Positions 33,119 to 42,644 of a stretch of DNA of 64,000 nucleotides are shown in pieces. Source of the stretch: CAILUG01 sp038125665 (GTDB lineage: Bacteria; Pseudomonadota; Gammaproteobacteria; Pseudomonadales; Pseudohongiellaceae); NCBI GenBank assembly GCA_038125665.1, contig JAYPEI010000003.1, positions 62,001 through 126,000 of the forward strand, read 5' to 3'. The first letter of the stretch is position 1. The number at the start of each line of letters is the position of its first letter. A model generated the notes under the pieces. The model did not search any database, was not told where the DNA came from, and was given only the letters and a program-made list of their open reading frames with translations. Position numbers and translations under genes: made by a program.

Positions 33119-35572
33119 TCAAAAGTTATCGGCAGCAAGTGCAACAGTCGTTTTCTGTTGATCAGTTGCTGCATTTCTTTGCGGTGCGACTACATAGCGA
33201 AATTGGTCACTGCTAATAATACCTCTAACAATACTATAAAAGTCGTAATTTGATTGGGCACTATCTGCAACAATATGCCTAACCAATGGCATATCTTGAG
33301 CCTCTATCTCTCGACCTAAAGCGTATAGGAGTAGACTTTGAGTAAGATTTTCAACAAATAAATCCGGTCTCTCTAAAATCGCTTCACGGAGCTCTACCAC
33401 TCCGGATAATGGTTTGCCATCGGGCAGATGTGCCGAGGTATCAACAGGACGACCAACTGAACGATCAATCGTGCGGTAGCGACCCACAGAGTCGAAATTT
33501 TCAAGTGCAAATCCAAGCGGATCAATGAATCCATGACAGCCAGCGCATGTAGGACTGTTTCGATGAAGTTCAAGTCGTTCCTTGATTGTCATCTGTTTTG
33601 TTCCTGGTGTGTTATCAACAAGCGCTTCCACATTAGGTGGTGGATTTGGAGGAGGAGTGCCCATTATATATTCTAGTACATATGCACCCCTCAAGACTGG
33701 GGAGGTTCTGTCTGGATAAGAAGAAGCCATTAACACAGCTCCCTTACCCAACAAACCGTAACGGTAGTTTAGGTCAGCTAAACTAACTAGTCTAAATTTA
33801 TCCCCTTTAACTCCCTGGATATCGTAGTGCAAGGCAAGGCGCTCATTGAGCCAAGTTTCATGGGATGTTAAGAGATCCAACACTGATCTATCATTAAGAA
33901 ATATATCACGAACGAAAAGACGAACTTCAGTTTTCAGCAGATCTCTAATCCCAGAATCTAGATCGCGAAAAAGATCAGGATCAGGATCGACCTCATCGAT
34001 AGCCGCTAGATTTAACCATTGGTAGGCAAAGTTATCAGATAGCGATACTGCTCGAGGGTCTCCCAGCATTCTATCTACCTGAGCATCCAGTATAGCCGGT
34101 TTAGAAAGCTCTCCACGCCGGGCAAGGTCCAACAACTCATTATCAGGAATAGAACTCCAAAGAAAAAATGAAAGTCTTGAAGCAAGATCTAAGTCACTTA
34201 GCGAGTGGATACTGCCTGGCTCTGATCCTTCAGGGACTGACTCACTGCGGTATAAGAATTTTGGTGATGCGAGCATCGCCGTTAATGCATGTCGTACACC
34301 ACTCTCAAAGCCTTCATTTGCGGCATGCTCGATATAAAGTTTTTCCAGACGCTCAAGATCATCTGACGTGTCATAACCCCGGTAGCCGAGACTCACAAAT
34401 TTAGCCAAGATATTGTTCGCGCAATCCAGTTCATCAACTGAAGATTCAGGGTAACAGGTAAAGATTTTTTTACGTGAAGGGGTCTGGCTTAGTCCATTGG
34501 GCTCAAATGGACCTTGAACTTCTATGCTACCTAAACGAATTACACTCGCACCATCCTGTGGTGTCATGCTGTGTAGTGTCTTCTCTGATTCCGCAAATGA
34601 TCGATGTATAAAAGTGACGGCCAGTTTATGTGGACCTGCTTTAGCATAAAATTTTATATTCTTTAGCTGCTTATTGATGGCATCAACTGCGGGGTCTCCA
34701 ATTTGATCTATAGCCTTGAGATCTTTGCCTCCACCAATATCTAGCTCAAAAAACTTAACCCCATCGAGTGTCGCTATGAGTGTGTGAGTAAATTCTTGAC
34801 TTGTTACCCATAGAGCTGCTGCGAGATTACCTATGTTCAGCACATACTGCCCATCAGCTGGGAAATAATGCTCTACAAGTAGACCACCACGGGTACCTAG
34901 GGGAAGTCCAGCTATATGTTTATATTGATCTCCTTTCGCTGCATAGGTCGAGCCTCCCGGTCGTGGTGATGGATTACCAATCGCCTGAGACATAATTACC
35001 CTCGCAGCAGAAAGTGATTGCTCGATAAAACTCGGCGAAGCTCGAAGAGCTGCTGCAACATTATCAAAACCTTCTACTGAGGCATCAGTTGGTAGTAATG
35101 ATTCTGCATTAATCTCCAGGTCAAACAGATCACGGACAGCATTTGCGTACTCTTTGCGATTTAAACGATGCAGTCCAATGCGACCTACATGTTGTTCAAG
35201 ACTAGCAGCATGATCCAGATAAGCCTCCATCCAAGTGATAAATTCATCAGTCTTAGCATTATCAGGACGGGCTTGTCCTGCAGGAGGCATCATTCGTCCC
35301 TGTAATTTACTAATGACTTTCTCCCAAATCTCAGGATGATCGGGAATCTGTGCTGGGGTCATCAAATCAAAAGCCAAAGAACCTGCCCAGTCTTCAGCGT
35401 TATGGCAATCAATACAGTTTTCAGCTAGAAAATCAAAACGCTCATTGGCCTGAGAAAATTCCGAAAAGCTTGCTGCTGCATGCTTGGCAAATTTACTGCT
35501 ATCCTCTGTGGGCAGACTTTGGGCAAGCACTCCATTACCCATTAGTAGGACTAGAAATAGCAACTTTTTCAT
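33119..35572 (-). CDS. Exported DUF1587/DUF1592/DUF1588/DUF1585 protein with CxxCH haem motifs
   Basis: 817 residues with a Sec signal peptide (1-17). Then a cytochrome-like segment with CIDCH at 53-57 and MMPP at 94-97, of the planctomycete-cytochrome (PSCyt1) kind; DUF1587 (about 131-195, IGLHRLNRKEYANAVRDLF); a carbohydrate-binding-like middle (about 230-355); DUF1595 (about 400-445); DUF1592 (about 455-585); DUF1588 (about 600-700) with a second CAGCH at 676-680; and DUF1585 (about 725-795). Two CxxCH sites suggest two covalent haems, which would be assembled by the ccm genes 3 kb away. It is the first gene of the operon. Enzymatic role not established; a periplasmic oxidoreductase is the likely class. 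Confidence 0.9.
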   Translation of the reverse strand: MKKLLFLVLLMGNGVLAQSLPTEDSSKFAKHAAASFSEFSQANERFDFLAENCIDCHNAEDWAGSLAFDLMTPAQIPDHPEIWEKVISKLQGRMMPPAGQARPDNAKTDEFITWMEAYLDHAASLEQHVGRIGLHRLNRKEYANAVRDLFDLEINAESLLPTDASVEGFDNVAAALRASPSFIEQSLSAARVIMSQAIGNPSPRPGGSTYAAKGDQYKHIAGLPLGTRGGLLVEHYFPADGQYVLNIGNLAAALWVTSQEFTHTLIATLDGVKFFELDIGGGKDLKAIDQIGDPAVDAINKQLKNIKFYAKAGPHKLAVTFIHRSFAESEKTLHSMTPQDGASVIRLGSIEVQGPFEPNGLSQTPSRKKIFTCYPESSVDELDCANNILAKFVSLGYRGYDTSDDLERLEKLYIEHAANEGFESGVRHALTAMLASPKFLYRSESVPEGSEPGSIHSLSDLDLASRLSFFLWSSIPDNELLDLARRGELSKPAILDAQVDRMLGDPRAVSLSDNFAYQWLNLAAIDEVDPDPDLFRDLDSGIRDLLKTEVRLFVRDIFLNDRSVLDLLTSHETWLNERLALHYDIQGVKGDKFRLVSLADLNYRYGLLGKGAVLMASSYPDRTSPVLRGAYVLEYIMGTPPPNPPPNVEALVDNTPGTKQMTIKERLELHRNSPTCAGCHGFIDPLGFALENFDSVGRYRTIDRSVGRPVDTSAHLPDGKPLSGVVELREAILERPDLFVENLTQSLLLYALGREIEAQDMPLVRHIVADSAQSNYDFYSIVRGIISSDQFRYVVAPQRNAATDQQKTTVALAADNF

Positions 35573-35656
35573 TTTTTTCCTCGTTTATTAATTCTCTTCT
35601 AGATTACTTCAATACAACAATGCAATCTTAATAAGACAAACGACTAGCAACAGCTC

Positions 35657-36688
35657 TTAAGGCATCACACCGACATGACGAGTTTCGCGTAGATGGCCAA
35701 AAAAACTTATAAACCCTTGTTCCAGAAAATCACTTGGATCTCCCCACTCAGCACCCATACCGGATGTTGGATTAATCTCTATGACCTCTTGAGCACTCTT
35801 TGACTGTCTTAATAAAGCCACCATTTGTTCTTTAATTGCAAGATAAGACTCATTTTGGGCTCGAAACTCTACTTGATTCATTACTCGCCCGGAGGCTGGA
35901 ACGATAACAGTGTCTGCGTTTTGCAAGGATAAAAGTTTCAACTGCGCATCGGTAAGACTACCAATAAAACCATTACTCAATGCATCCACATTAGCCCAGT
36001 CGTTCTGTCGCATAACGGGGCCAGTAAAAATCACATTCTGCTCTCTAAGCCTGACATAGAAGTCACCATCAGTATGAGCCTGTAGTAGGTAACCTAGTTC
36101 AATTGTTCCGTGTTGCCAATCTATAGTAGCGAAATCTCTAAAGATCTTATTAGGTAAGTCTTCCTCGGGAACAGGGAGGTGTACAATATTCTGTCCTCTT
36201 TGCCGAATCGTGGCACCTAACCACTGCTCAGTATTAGCATGGGCAAAAACATGACCACCCTGCTTTCGAACGGCACTATTTAATCCTGACGAATGGTCAT
36301 GCCAATGTGTATTGAATAGCATTTTGACATAGGAGAGCCCAGTTAATTCTGTTAAAAATTGAAGATAAGAATCTGCCTGATCAGTTGAGACTCCTTCAAC
36401 TAAGATCAGGCCATCTCTATCTTTTAGCACAAGAGTATTACCGCTTGGACTTCGTATCAAAAATATATCCTTTGAAAGTACTTCACTTTGATACTGACTA
36501 GTAACAACCACTGCATTTGTACTCTGTTGCGTCTGTTGCGCCAAGCTCTGCTCTGTGAATAAAAAAATGATCAAGAAAAGGGTTGAACTACAAGCAATTA
36601 ACAGAGTTCGCGACATAAAAAAGCGACCAAAAATATGTAGGATACCACCGGCAAGAATTGATGCAGTGAAGTAGGTTTTTTTTATCAT
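35657..36688 (-). CDS. Exported metallo-beta-lactamase-fold protein with incomplete metal site
   Basis: MBL-fold protein of 343 residues from ATG 36688 (AAGG five bases upstream). Two hydrophobic segments lie in the first 50 residues; the second, ending TEQSLAQQ, looks like a signal peptide, so an ATG at 36616 may be the real start. The first metal motif HWHDH (130-134, counted from the GTG at 36694) and a later His in QAHTDGD are present. The usual Gly-Asp is Gly-Pro (FTGPVM, 225-226), and the usual PGHG is PASG, so the second metal site is missing at least two ligands. Related to quinoprotein-relay or B3-like MBLs in layout. Likely altered or lost hydrolase chemistry. Confidence 0.8.
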   Translation of the reverse strand: MIKKTYFTASILAGGILHIFGRFFMSRTLLIACSSTLFLIIFLFTEQSLAQQTQQSTNAVVVTSQYQSEVLSKDIFLIRSPSGNTLVLKDRDGLILVEGVSTDQADSYLQFLTELTGLSYVKMLFNTHWHDHSSGLNSAVRKQGGHVFAHANTEQWLGATIRQRGQNIVHLPVPEEDLPNKIFRDFATIDWQHGTIELGYLLQAHTDGDFYVRLREQNVIFTGPVMRQNDWANVDALSNGFIGSLTDAQLKLLSLQNADTVIVPASGRVMNQVEFRAQNESYLAIKEQMVALLRQSKSAQEVIEINPTSGMGAEWGDPSDFLEQGFISFFGHLRETRHVGVMP

Positions 36689-36844
36689 AGTCACCTTGCC
36701 AATTTCCTCTCTAGGCTGACCTGAATTAGTCTTGGTACAGATAGCCGTATTCTACTCTTTCGGGGAAAAAATTCAGCTATTTCTGGACTATGGAGGGTAT
36801 ATCCGTGCACTAATTGTGTAAGTTGATATATTTCTTGATGTACT

Positions 36845-38092
36845 TCAAATTTCTTTACGGTGCTGTTGGTATTCAAAATATTGTTGAAGGAGATGGCTTC
36901 GTCGAAACGCTAACAAACAAACTATAGTTGCTAAGCCTGCAGCAATTAGATTCGTGATGACCAAGCCAATGAACTGAGCAATAGCCCCCATAAACAGCAC
37001 ACCAAATGCTGGCGCTCCACGCGTAAAAGCAACCCATAGAGATAGCACCCTTCCACGCATGTCATCTGCAACCTTATGTTGAACTAATGTTTGACCTGCT
37101 ACCGCACTCAGGGTGATGCAGTAGCCAAAAATAAAAAGAAAAAATGAGGCAACTTCAGGGACAGTGCTAGAAATAAAGCAAATTAACGACAGCACTGCAA
37201 GCAAGCTACTAACTAATAATCCTATAACCATTCCCTCTACTTTCCCATCCATGGACAAACGCAAACCAGAGAGAACTGCTCCAACACCAATTGCACTAGT
37301 GTACAGTGCCAACAACTCAGGGCCACCACTAAAGACCGCACCTACAACTGCTGACAACATGTAGGTAATTGGTCTTAAAAGCAAAGCTGATATAGTTAAC
37401 AAGATGAAGAGAACAAATAAAGCTTGTCTTTCCAATACATAAGACGCTCCTGCATTTAATTCTTTCCAGAGCGCCTGAGTTTGAATCTGCCTATTCTGCT
37501 CACGTGGATGAATGAAATACCATCCAAATAAGATCCCCAAATAACTTAATGCATTAATCAAAATAGCCCACTCGACACCAAATCTTACCATTACCAGCCC
37601 AGCTAGCGCTGGGCCTATAAATCTTGCTACATTAAAAACTACGGCAGTGAATGCAGCTGCTGAAACAATATCCTTGCGATCCACTAGGTTCGGAATAATG
37701 GAAAGTCTAACTGGTTGATAGGCTGCTTGAATAATCCCCTCGAGTAAGGCCATGAAAAACAATGTCGCAATCGAAAGCTTATCACCAATAACGAGCAGGA
37801 AAAGTACAAGGGATTGCAGAAACATGGCAGTTTGTAGAATGATGGCAAGCTTTTTGCGGCGAAGACGATCAGCCCAAACTCCAAAGACTGGGCCCACAAT
37901 AATCAATGGGGCTATGTCTGCAAATGCTACAGCCCCCACCCAGAACTCAGACTTTGATACCTCCCAAGTAAGCCAGCCTAATGCAAGTCTTTGCATCCAG
38001 AAGCCAATTAATGAAACAGCGTTACAAGAGACATAGATGGCATAATTGCGGTGAGAAAACGCAGATCTTATCCCAGCAAATTTTCCTTTCAT
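36845..38092 (-). CDS. Major facilitator superfamily transporter (MFS_3/EntS-like)
   Basis: 415 residues with about twelve hydrophobic segments. The inter-helix loop 2-3 motif appears as GVWADRLRRKKLA, the canonical MFS signature. N-terminal FSHRNYAIYVSCNAVSLIGFWMQRLALGW is the style of the enterobactin-exporter/transmembrane-effector group (PF05977). Substrate not predictable. Starts at ATG 38092; 156 nt separate it from the MBL-fold gene downstream, in which I see no real gene. Possibly co-transcribed with the MBL gene. Confidence 0.88.
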   Translation of the reverse strand: MKGKFAGIRSAFSHRNYAIYVSCNAVSLIGFWMQRLALGWLTWEVSKSEFWVGAVAFADIAPLIIVGPVFGVWADRLRRKKLAIILQTAMFLQSLVLFLLVIGDKLSIATLFFMALLEGIIQAAYQPVRLSIIPNLVDRKDIVSAAAFTAVVFNVARFIGPALAGLVMVRFGVEWAILINALSYLGILFGWYFIHPREQNRQIQTQALWKELNAGASYVLERQALFVLFILLTISALLLRPITYMLSAVVGAVFSGGPELLALYTSAIGVGAVLSGLRLSMDGKVEGMVIGLLVSSLLAVLSLICFISSTVPEVASFFLFIFGYCITLSAVAGQTLVQHKVADDMRGRVLSLWVAFTRGAPAFGVLFMGAIAQFIGLVITNLIAAGLATIVCLLAFRRSHLLQQYFEYQQHRKEI

Positions 38093-38190
38093 AAATAAAG
38101 TAACTTCTTAATTTGAAGTATCAAATAGGCAAGTGATAAGTTGCTAATATCTATTTAGCGGGTGCTATTATGAAACTGTACGTGTTCAAC

Positions 38191-39456
38191 TTAAGGCACA
38201 ATCTCGTCTATCAAGACGGTAACTGAACCTTTGACCTCACTAAGTACAATCTCACTTGTAGAACCTTGAAGATCGCCACTATTTGCCAACGCTGTACCAG
38301 ACTTTGAAATTCTTGCACCAGCCAGCAATACATCTGAAGATTCTAAGGTGGCTCCTGTCATGGACATACTATTATTTAGAGTGATGATGTAGGGAAACTC
38401 TGGTAATGCAAGACTCTGAGCAATCAATGGTGGTCGAACAGCAGGATTGCGCACATAAATAAAGAGTCTCTCATCTCCAGCAATATTGACTTTCATTTCG
38501 GGGCTGATGTCGATTTTGAGAGTCAAAGTGGCGCCAGTTGGTATAGTCTCAGAATTATTAGTCTGATCTAAATTCATGTCTGCCCCCTCTATACTCGATG
38601 CTAGAAGAGAAATAATCTGCTGCAACTGTTGAGCTTCCGCAGAGCCAGGAATTGCAGATGAAAGCTGTCGTCGCCAATAATTTAATGCTTCAGGTAAAAG
38701 TCTTGCATTGAAGGCTTCATTCGCTAGTAAGCCCATACTGTTGTATTCATCTGGATTTAAAGTAAGCGCTTCATCTATTGCTACCTGAACGGAAGTATCG
38801 ATCTGACCATCATTTAAGCGATATTGAGAACGTGCAATTTGACCGTAGATAGTAGCCCGATCACTCCCCTCTGGTATTTCATCAAGCATTGATCGGAATA
38901 CGGAAATAGCTTGTTGATCACGACCTAAACCCTGATATAAGGTGGCCAGCATGTATGCACCTGTTAGATCCTTGGGTTTTCGTTCAAATCGACTTTGGAG
39001 TACTTGAGTGAGGTCATTTAGCAGAAGAGCACGCTCTTCCTCAGATTCTGTTTTGTCTAGTTGTTGCATAAGCTGTGGTATTTCTAGATCCGCTGCTGCA
39101 CCGAGCTTATTGTAGATACTGACAGTTAATATTGGTAACAAACATAGCAGTATTAAAATCAATCTATAGTTTTTGGTGGGATAGTTTTTAACATTCCTCT
39201 CAGATTCGAGATTCTCAATATCTGCCAATAAAGCTCGCTGCAATTCCAATTTCATCTGAGCAATTTCATTAATATCTAAATCTTGCTCTGCACCTTCAGC
39301 TTCAAGCTCAACCAAGCGTTGCTTATAGGCAGCTTTGTTGGCCTCAACTCGGGAATCTATTGTATTGCCTTCAGGTCCCGAGGCCTCTCCTCTGAAAGCA
39401 ATTACAACAATACTCATCGCGAGTAATAACAATATTCCAAGTCCAGCCAGTAACAT
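38191..39456 (-). CDS. ccmI: Cytochrome c biogenesis protein CcmI
   Basis: Apocytochrome c chaperone of the system I haem-ligation complex. Two N-terminal membrane segments (about 3-20 and 98-116) flank the cytoplasmic leucine-zipper-like region with repeated Glu/Leu; a periplasmic TPR region follows (about 165-275) and a C-terminal CcmI domain beginning near TLTLKIDISPEMK. 421 residues. It is the last gene of the ccm operon, 13 nt after ccmH. The adjacent exported DUF1592 protein with CxxCH motifs and the cytochrome c at 46.5 kb are plausible clients. Confidence 0.92.
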   Translation of the reverse strand: MLLAGLGILLLLAMSIVVIAFRGEASGPEGNTIDSRVEANKAAYKQRLVELEAEGAEQDLDINEIAQMKLELQRALLADIENLESERNVKNYPTKNYRLILILLCLLPILTVSIYNKLGAAADLEIPQLMQQLDKTESEEERALLLNDLTQVLQSRFERKPKDLTGAYMLATLYQGLGRDQQAISVFRSMLDEIPEGSDRATIYGQIARSQYRLNDGQIDTSVQVAIDEALTLNPDEYNSMGLLANEAFNARLLPEALNYWRRQLSSAIPGSAEAQQLQQIISLLASSIEGADMNLDQTNNSETIPTGATLTLKIDISPEMKVNIAGDERLFIYVRNPAVRPPLIAQSLALPEFPYIITLNNSMSMTGATLESSDVLLAGARISKSGTALANSGDLQGSTSEIVLSEVKGSVTVLIDEIVP

Positions 39457-39469
39457 CAGATATTTTTCC

Positions 39470-39997
39470 TTATGAACTTTTTTTCAGAGAGTTGGTTTTC
39501 TCATTGATAAAACCATCATCAAGCAATGCTTGCAGTTGAGCTTCTTCGGCGGGACTAAGAGCAGCTATGGCATTATTGACAGAACGAGCAAATAGTTTGC
39601 GTATAAAAAGCATACCTAATAATAATAATATAATCGGCCCGAACCATAGTAATAAGGTTCCTTTATTCAGAGGTGGTTGATACAAAATAAAATCACCGTA
39701 ACGTGCTTGCATGAAATCGATAATCTCTGCATCAGAATTACCCTTTGAAATTTGTGAATAGATTTCCTCTCGGAGATCTGCCGCAATAGGGGCATCCGAA
39801 CCAGAAAGATTCGAGTTCATGCACATAGGGCAGCGTAATTCATCGGTGAGTTTTTTGTAGCGTTCTCGATCCTCTTTCGAACTGAACTCCAATTCTTCGA
39901 TAGCAGCATAACTAGGAAATACAGAGATTAGTGAGAATGAAATCAACAGTAATAATGCTTTTACCAATCTACAACCTCTTTTCAGCTGTTTTTTCAT
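39470..39997 (-). CDS. ccmH: Cytochrome c biogenesis protein CcmH
   Basis: Membrane-anchored thiol oxidoreductase that reduces apocytochrome CxxCH disulfides. The active site LRCPMCMN is exactly the LRCxxCxN signature; a signal-like segment precedes it and one membrane helix follows (about 115-135, LLLWFGPIILLLLGML). 175 residues, matching the short CcmH of the Pseudomonas type in which ccmI is a separate gene. ATG at 39997, 24 nt after ccmG. Confidence 0.96.
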   Translation of the reverse strand: MKKQLKRGCRLVKALLLLISFSLISVFPSYAAIEELEFSSKEDRERYKKLTDELRCPMCMNSNLSGSDAPIAADLREEIYSQISKGNSDAEIIDFMQARYGDFILYQPPLNKGTLLLWFGPIILLLLGMLFIRKLFARSVNNAIAALSPAEEAQLQALLDDGFINEKTNSLKKSS

Positions 39998-40021
39998 ATA
40001 CGAGAAACCTTCTTCTCACTA

Positions 40022-40561
40022 TTAATTCAATTGCGAAATCACAGGAACAAATTTTTCCTGCCACACATTCTCATCAATAGCCCCTTCATACTTAAAGCGT
40101 ATGAATCCCTCTCTATCTACAACAAATGTCTCGGGTGCTCCACGAACTCCCAGTTCAATTCCAAGCTTGCCGTCTACATCAGTGAGTATATATGCAAAAG
40201 GATTGCCTCGTGTGTTAATAAATTCACCTGCTGCTTCAGCATCGTCCTTGTAGTTAACACCAACAAAAACAAGATCTGGTTCATTCTCACTAATTCTCAC
40301 CAAATGAGGATGCTCTGCATGACAAGGCGGACACCAAGTTGCCCATACGTTCATAATTAAGATGTCTCCTCGTAGGCCCGCTGCAGTAATTGTCTGATTA
40401 GGATTATCCAGTGTAGGTTTTGAAAATTCTGGCAAGGGTCTGTTAAGTAGTGCTGATGGAATCTCTCGTTGATTCCAGAACAATGCTTTACCAAGCAGCA
40501 GCAGCATCAATAGAAAAAACCCAGCAGGAATAAAGAGTAAACCACGATGGGAGCTATTCAT
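40022..40561 (-). CDS. ccmG: Thiol:disulfide interchange protein CcmG (DsbE)
   Basis: Periplasmic, membrane-tethered thioredoxin-like protein of cytochrome c maturation. Active site WCPPC in NVWATWCPPCHAEHP; the cis-Pro region GAPETFVVDREG follows, typical for DsbE. One N-terminal membrane segment (about 8-27). 179 residues. The ATG shares a base with the ccmF TGA stop. Confidence 0.96.
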   Translation of the reverse strand: MNSSHRGLLFIPAGFFLLMLLLLGKALFWNQREIPSALLNRPLPEFSKPTLDNPNQTITAAGLRGDILIMNVWATWCPPCHAEHPHLVRISENEPDLVFVGVNYKDDAEAAGEFINTRGNPFAYILTDVDGKLGIELGVRGAPETFVVDREGFIRFKYEGAIDENVWQEKFVPVISQLN

Positions 40562-42630
40562 CAGACTCGCTCCTCAACTAAGCCTCGAGTTTCATTAGAA
40601 TCAAAACTCTTAGTTGAGACATTACCTGCCTCATTTATTGCAATTGTGTTAGAGACAACAGAGGAGTTGTCTAAACGAGAATTTTTTCTAATCCTCTCTC
40701 TCCTATACCTTTTATCTAGAATTGCTAAAACACCACCTGTAGCCATAAAAAAAGCACCAAGCCATATCCAAAACACAAAGGGTTTTACATGGATTCTAAC
40801 TACCCATGCGTCGTCTCCACGCGGATCTCCTAATGCAGTAAACAAATCTCTGAACAGGCCAACATCAATGTCTGCCTCAGTTTGTACATCGCCCCTTGCT
40901 CTATAACGACGTTTTTCTGGTTGTAAGGTAAGATAGGGTTCGCCCGACTTTGTCACAGTTATTGTAGCAGCCTGGGCATCATAGTTTGGACCTACGATCT
41001 CACGCACACCCTCAAATTTAAACACATATTCTTCAATTTCGTGTTCATCTCCTGGTTGCATACGAACATCATCTTCTACGCTGTATTGACTAGTTAAACA
41101 GATACCACAGATGATCACAGCGAGACCAAAATGAGCTAATTGCATCCCCCAATATGCTCTTCCAAGCGAGAGTAATCCATTCATAAAAGAAGCTTTGTTG
41201 CGGACTTTATTTCTGATATCCATTAATAATGTTGCTGTAATCCAAAGAGCAAGTGCTAAAGCAACAACCACACTGATCTTAAATTCAGCTTGTAATATCA
41301 ATGGTAAAGCTAGGCCAAGAACAATACTGAGTAACAATAGAGGCCTAAGCGAACTAATCAGATGATTCACAGGTGTGCGCTTCCAACGCGTAAAAACTGC
41401 AATTCCTAACAAAAAAGACATCCCCCCCATCAAGGGAACAAATAAAGTATTGAAATAAGGAGGCCCCACCGAAACTTTGTTCGCCTCCCCATAGATTGCT
41501 TCATGAATCAAAGGGTACAGCGTGCCCAACAATATCATCGCCATACTCACTACAAGGATGATGTTATTGAGTAACAGATATAACTCTCTAGATTGCTCCC
41601 CGTATACGCTGTTACCAGCAACAACCGGCGCACGCAGAGCATATAGTAACAAGGAGCCTCCTATAATTAATAAGAGCAAGCAAAGAAGAACCAAACCTCT
41701 CTCTGGATCCACTGCGAAAGCATGGACGGAGGTAATAACACCACTTCGAACAATGAATGCCCCTAGCAAACTTAACGAAAAAGCACCAATGGCAAGTAAA
41801 ACTGTCCAACTTTTAAAGACACCTCGCTTTTCAGTGACGGCCAGGGAGTGAATTAATGCTGTACCTACAAGCCAAGGCATGAATGAAACATTCTCTACAG
41901 GATCCCAAAACCACCAGCCGCCCCACCCTAGCTCGTAATAGGCCCACCAACTTCCTAGGGCAATACCAATAGTCAAAAATGACCAGGCAGCGTTGGTCCA
42001 AGGTCGAGACCACCTGGACCAAGCTGCATCCAATCTACCACTAAGCAGGGCAGCAATGGCAAAGGCAAAAGCTACAGAAAAACCTACATAGCCCATATAC
42101 AAAAAGGGTGGATGCACTGTAAGACCAAAATCTTGTAGTAAGGGATTTAAATCTGCTCCTTCAGTAGGAATATTGAGCAAAGAACGTTCAAAGGGGTTCG
42201 AAGTAAAGAGGAGAAATCCTATGAATCCAACCTCAACCATCCCCATTACTGAGAGTACACGTGACACCATATCTATTGGTAAATCTTTGGAAAAAACACT
42301 GACCGCGAACCCCCACAAACTCAATATCAACACCCAAAGCAAAAGCGAGCCCTCGTGCGCACCCCAGACAGCAGCGAGCTTGTAGTAGGTAGGCAAGGCC
42401 GTGTTGGAATTCCGAGCTATATAAGCCACTGAAAAATCATCTTGGAGAAAACTCCATGCAAGAGCGATAAAAGCAGCTAACATGAAAACAAAAACACCAG
42501 TGGTCAAGGTTCTCGCAGTTTGCATCCACTGCAGTTGTCTTCGAGCAGCTCCAAGCATAGGCACAACACTTAACATAAGCGAAAGCCCTAGCGCGAGTAT
42601 AATTGCAAAATTACCAAACTCAGGAATCAT
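40561..42630 (-). CDS. ccmF: Cytochrome c-type biogenesis protein CcmF (haem lyase core)
   Basis: Large polytopic membrane protein that joins haem from CcmE to apocytochrome. The haem-handling tryptophan-rich motif WGGWWFWDPVENVSFMPW is near residue 233, followed by conserved His in ALIHSLAVTEKRG. About fifteen hydrophobic segments; 689 residues, slightly above the usual 650, because of a polar C-terminal tail. ATG at 42630, 14 nt after ccmE. Confidence 0.97.
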   Translation of the reverse strand: MIPEFGNFAIILALGLSLMLSVVPMLGAARRQLQWMQTARTLTTGVFVFMLAAFIALAWSFLQDDFSVAYIARNSNTALPTYYKLAAVWGAHEGSLLLWVLILSLWGFAVSVFSKDLPIDMVSRVLSVMGMVEVGFIGFLLFTSNPFERSLLNIPTEGADLNPLLQDFGLTVHPPFLYMGYVGFSVAFAFAIAALLSGRLDAAWSRWSRPWTNAAWSFLTIGIALGSWWAYYELGWGGWWFWDPVENVSFMPWLVGTALIHSLAVTEKRGVFKSWTVLLAIGAFSLSLLGAFIVRSGVITSVHAFAVDPERGLVLLCLLLLIIGGSLLLYALRAPVVAGNSVYGEQSRELYLLLNNIILVVSMAMILLGTLYPLIHEAIYGEANKVSVGPPYFNTLFVPLMGGMSFLLGIAVFTRWKRTPVNHLISSLRPLLLLSIVLGLALPLILQAEFKISVVVALALALWITATLLMDIRNKVRNKASFMNGLLSLGRAYWGMQLAHFGLAVIICGICLTSQYSVEDDVRMQPGDEHEIEEYVFKFEGVREIVGPNYDAQAATITVTKSGEPYLTLQPEKRRYRARGDVQTEADIDVGLFRDLFTALGDPRGDDAWVVRIHVKPFVFWIWLGAFFMATGGVLAILDKRYRRERIRKNSRLDNSSVVSNTIAINEAGNVSTKSFDSNETRGLVEERV

Positions 42631-42644
42631 TTTTACATAGCTCC

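Noticed and set aside
36691..36876. 61-codon ORF on the minus strand between the MFS and MBL-fold genes
   Set aside because: TTG start without ribosome site, overlaps the MFS gene end, no recognisable features.
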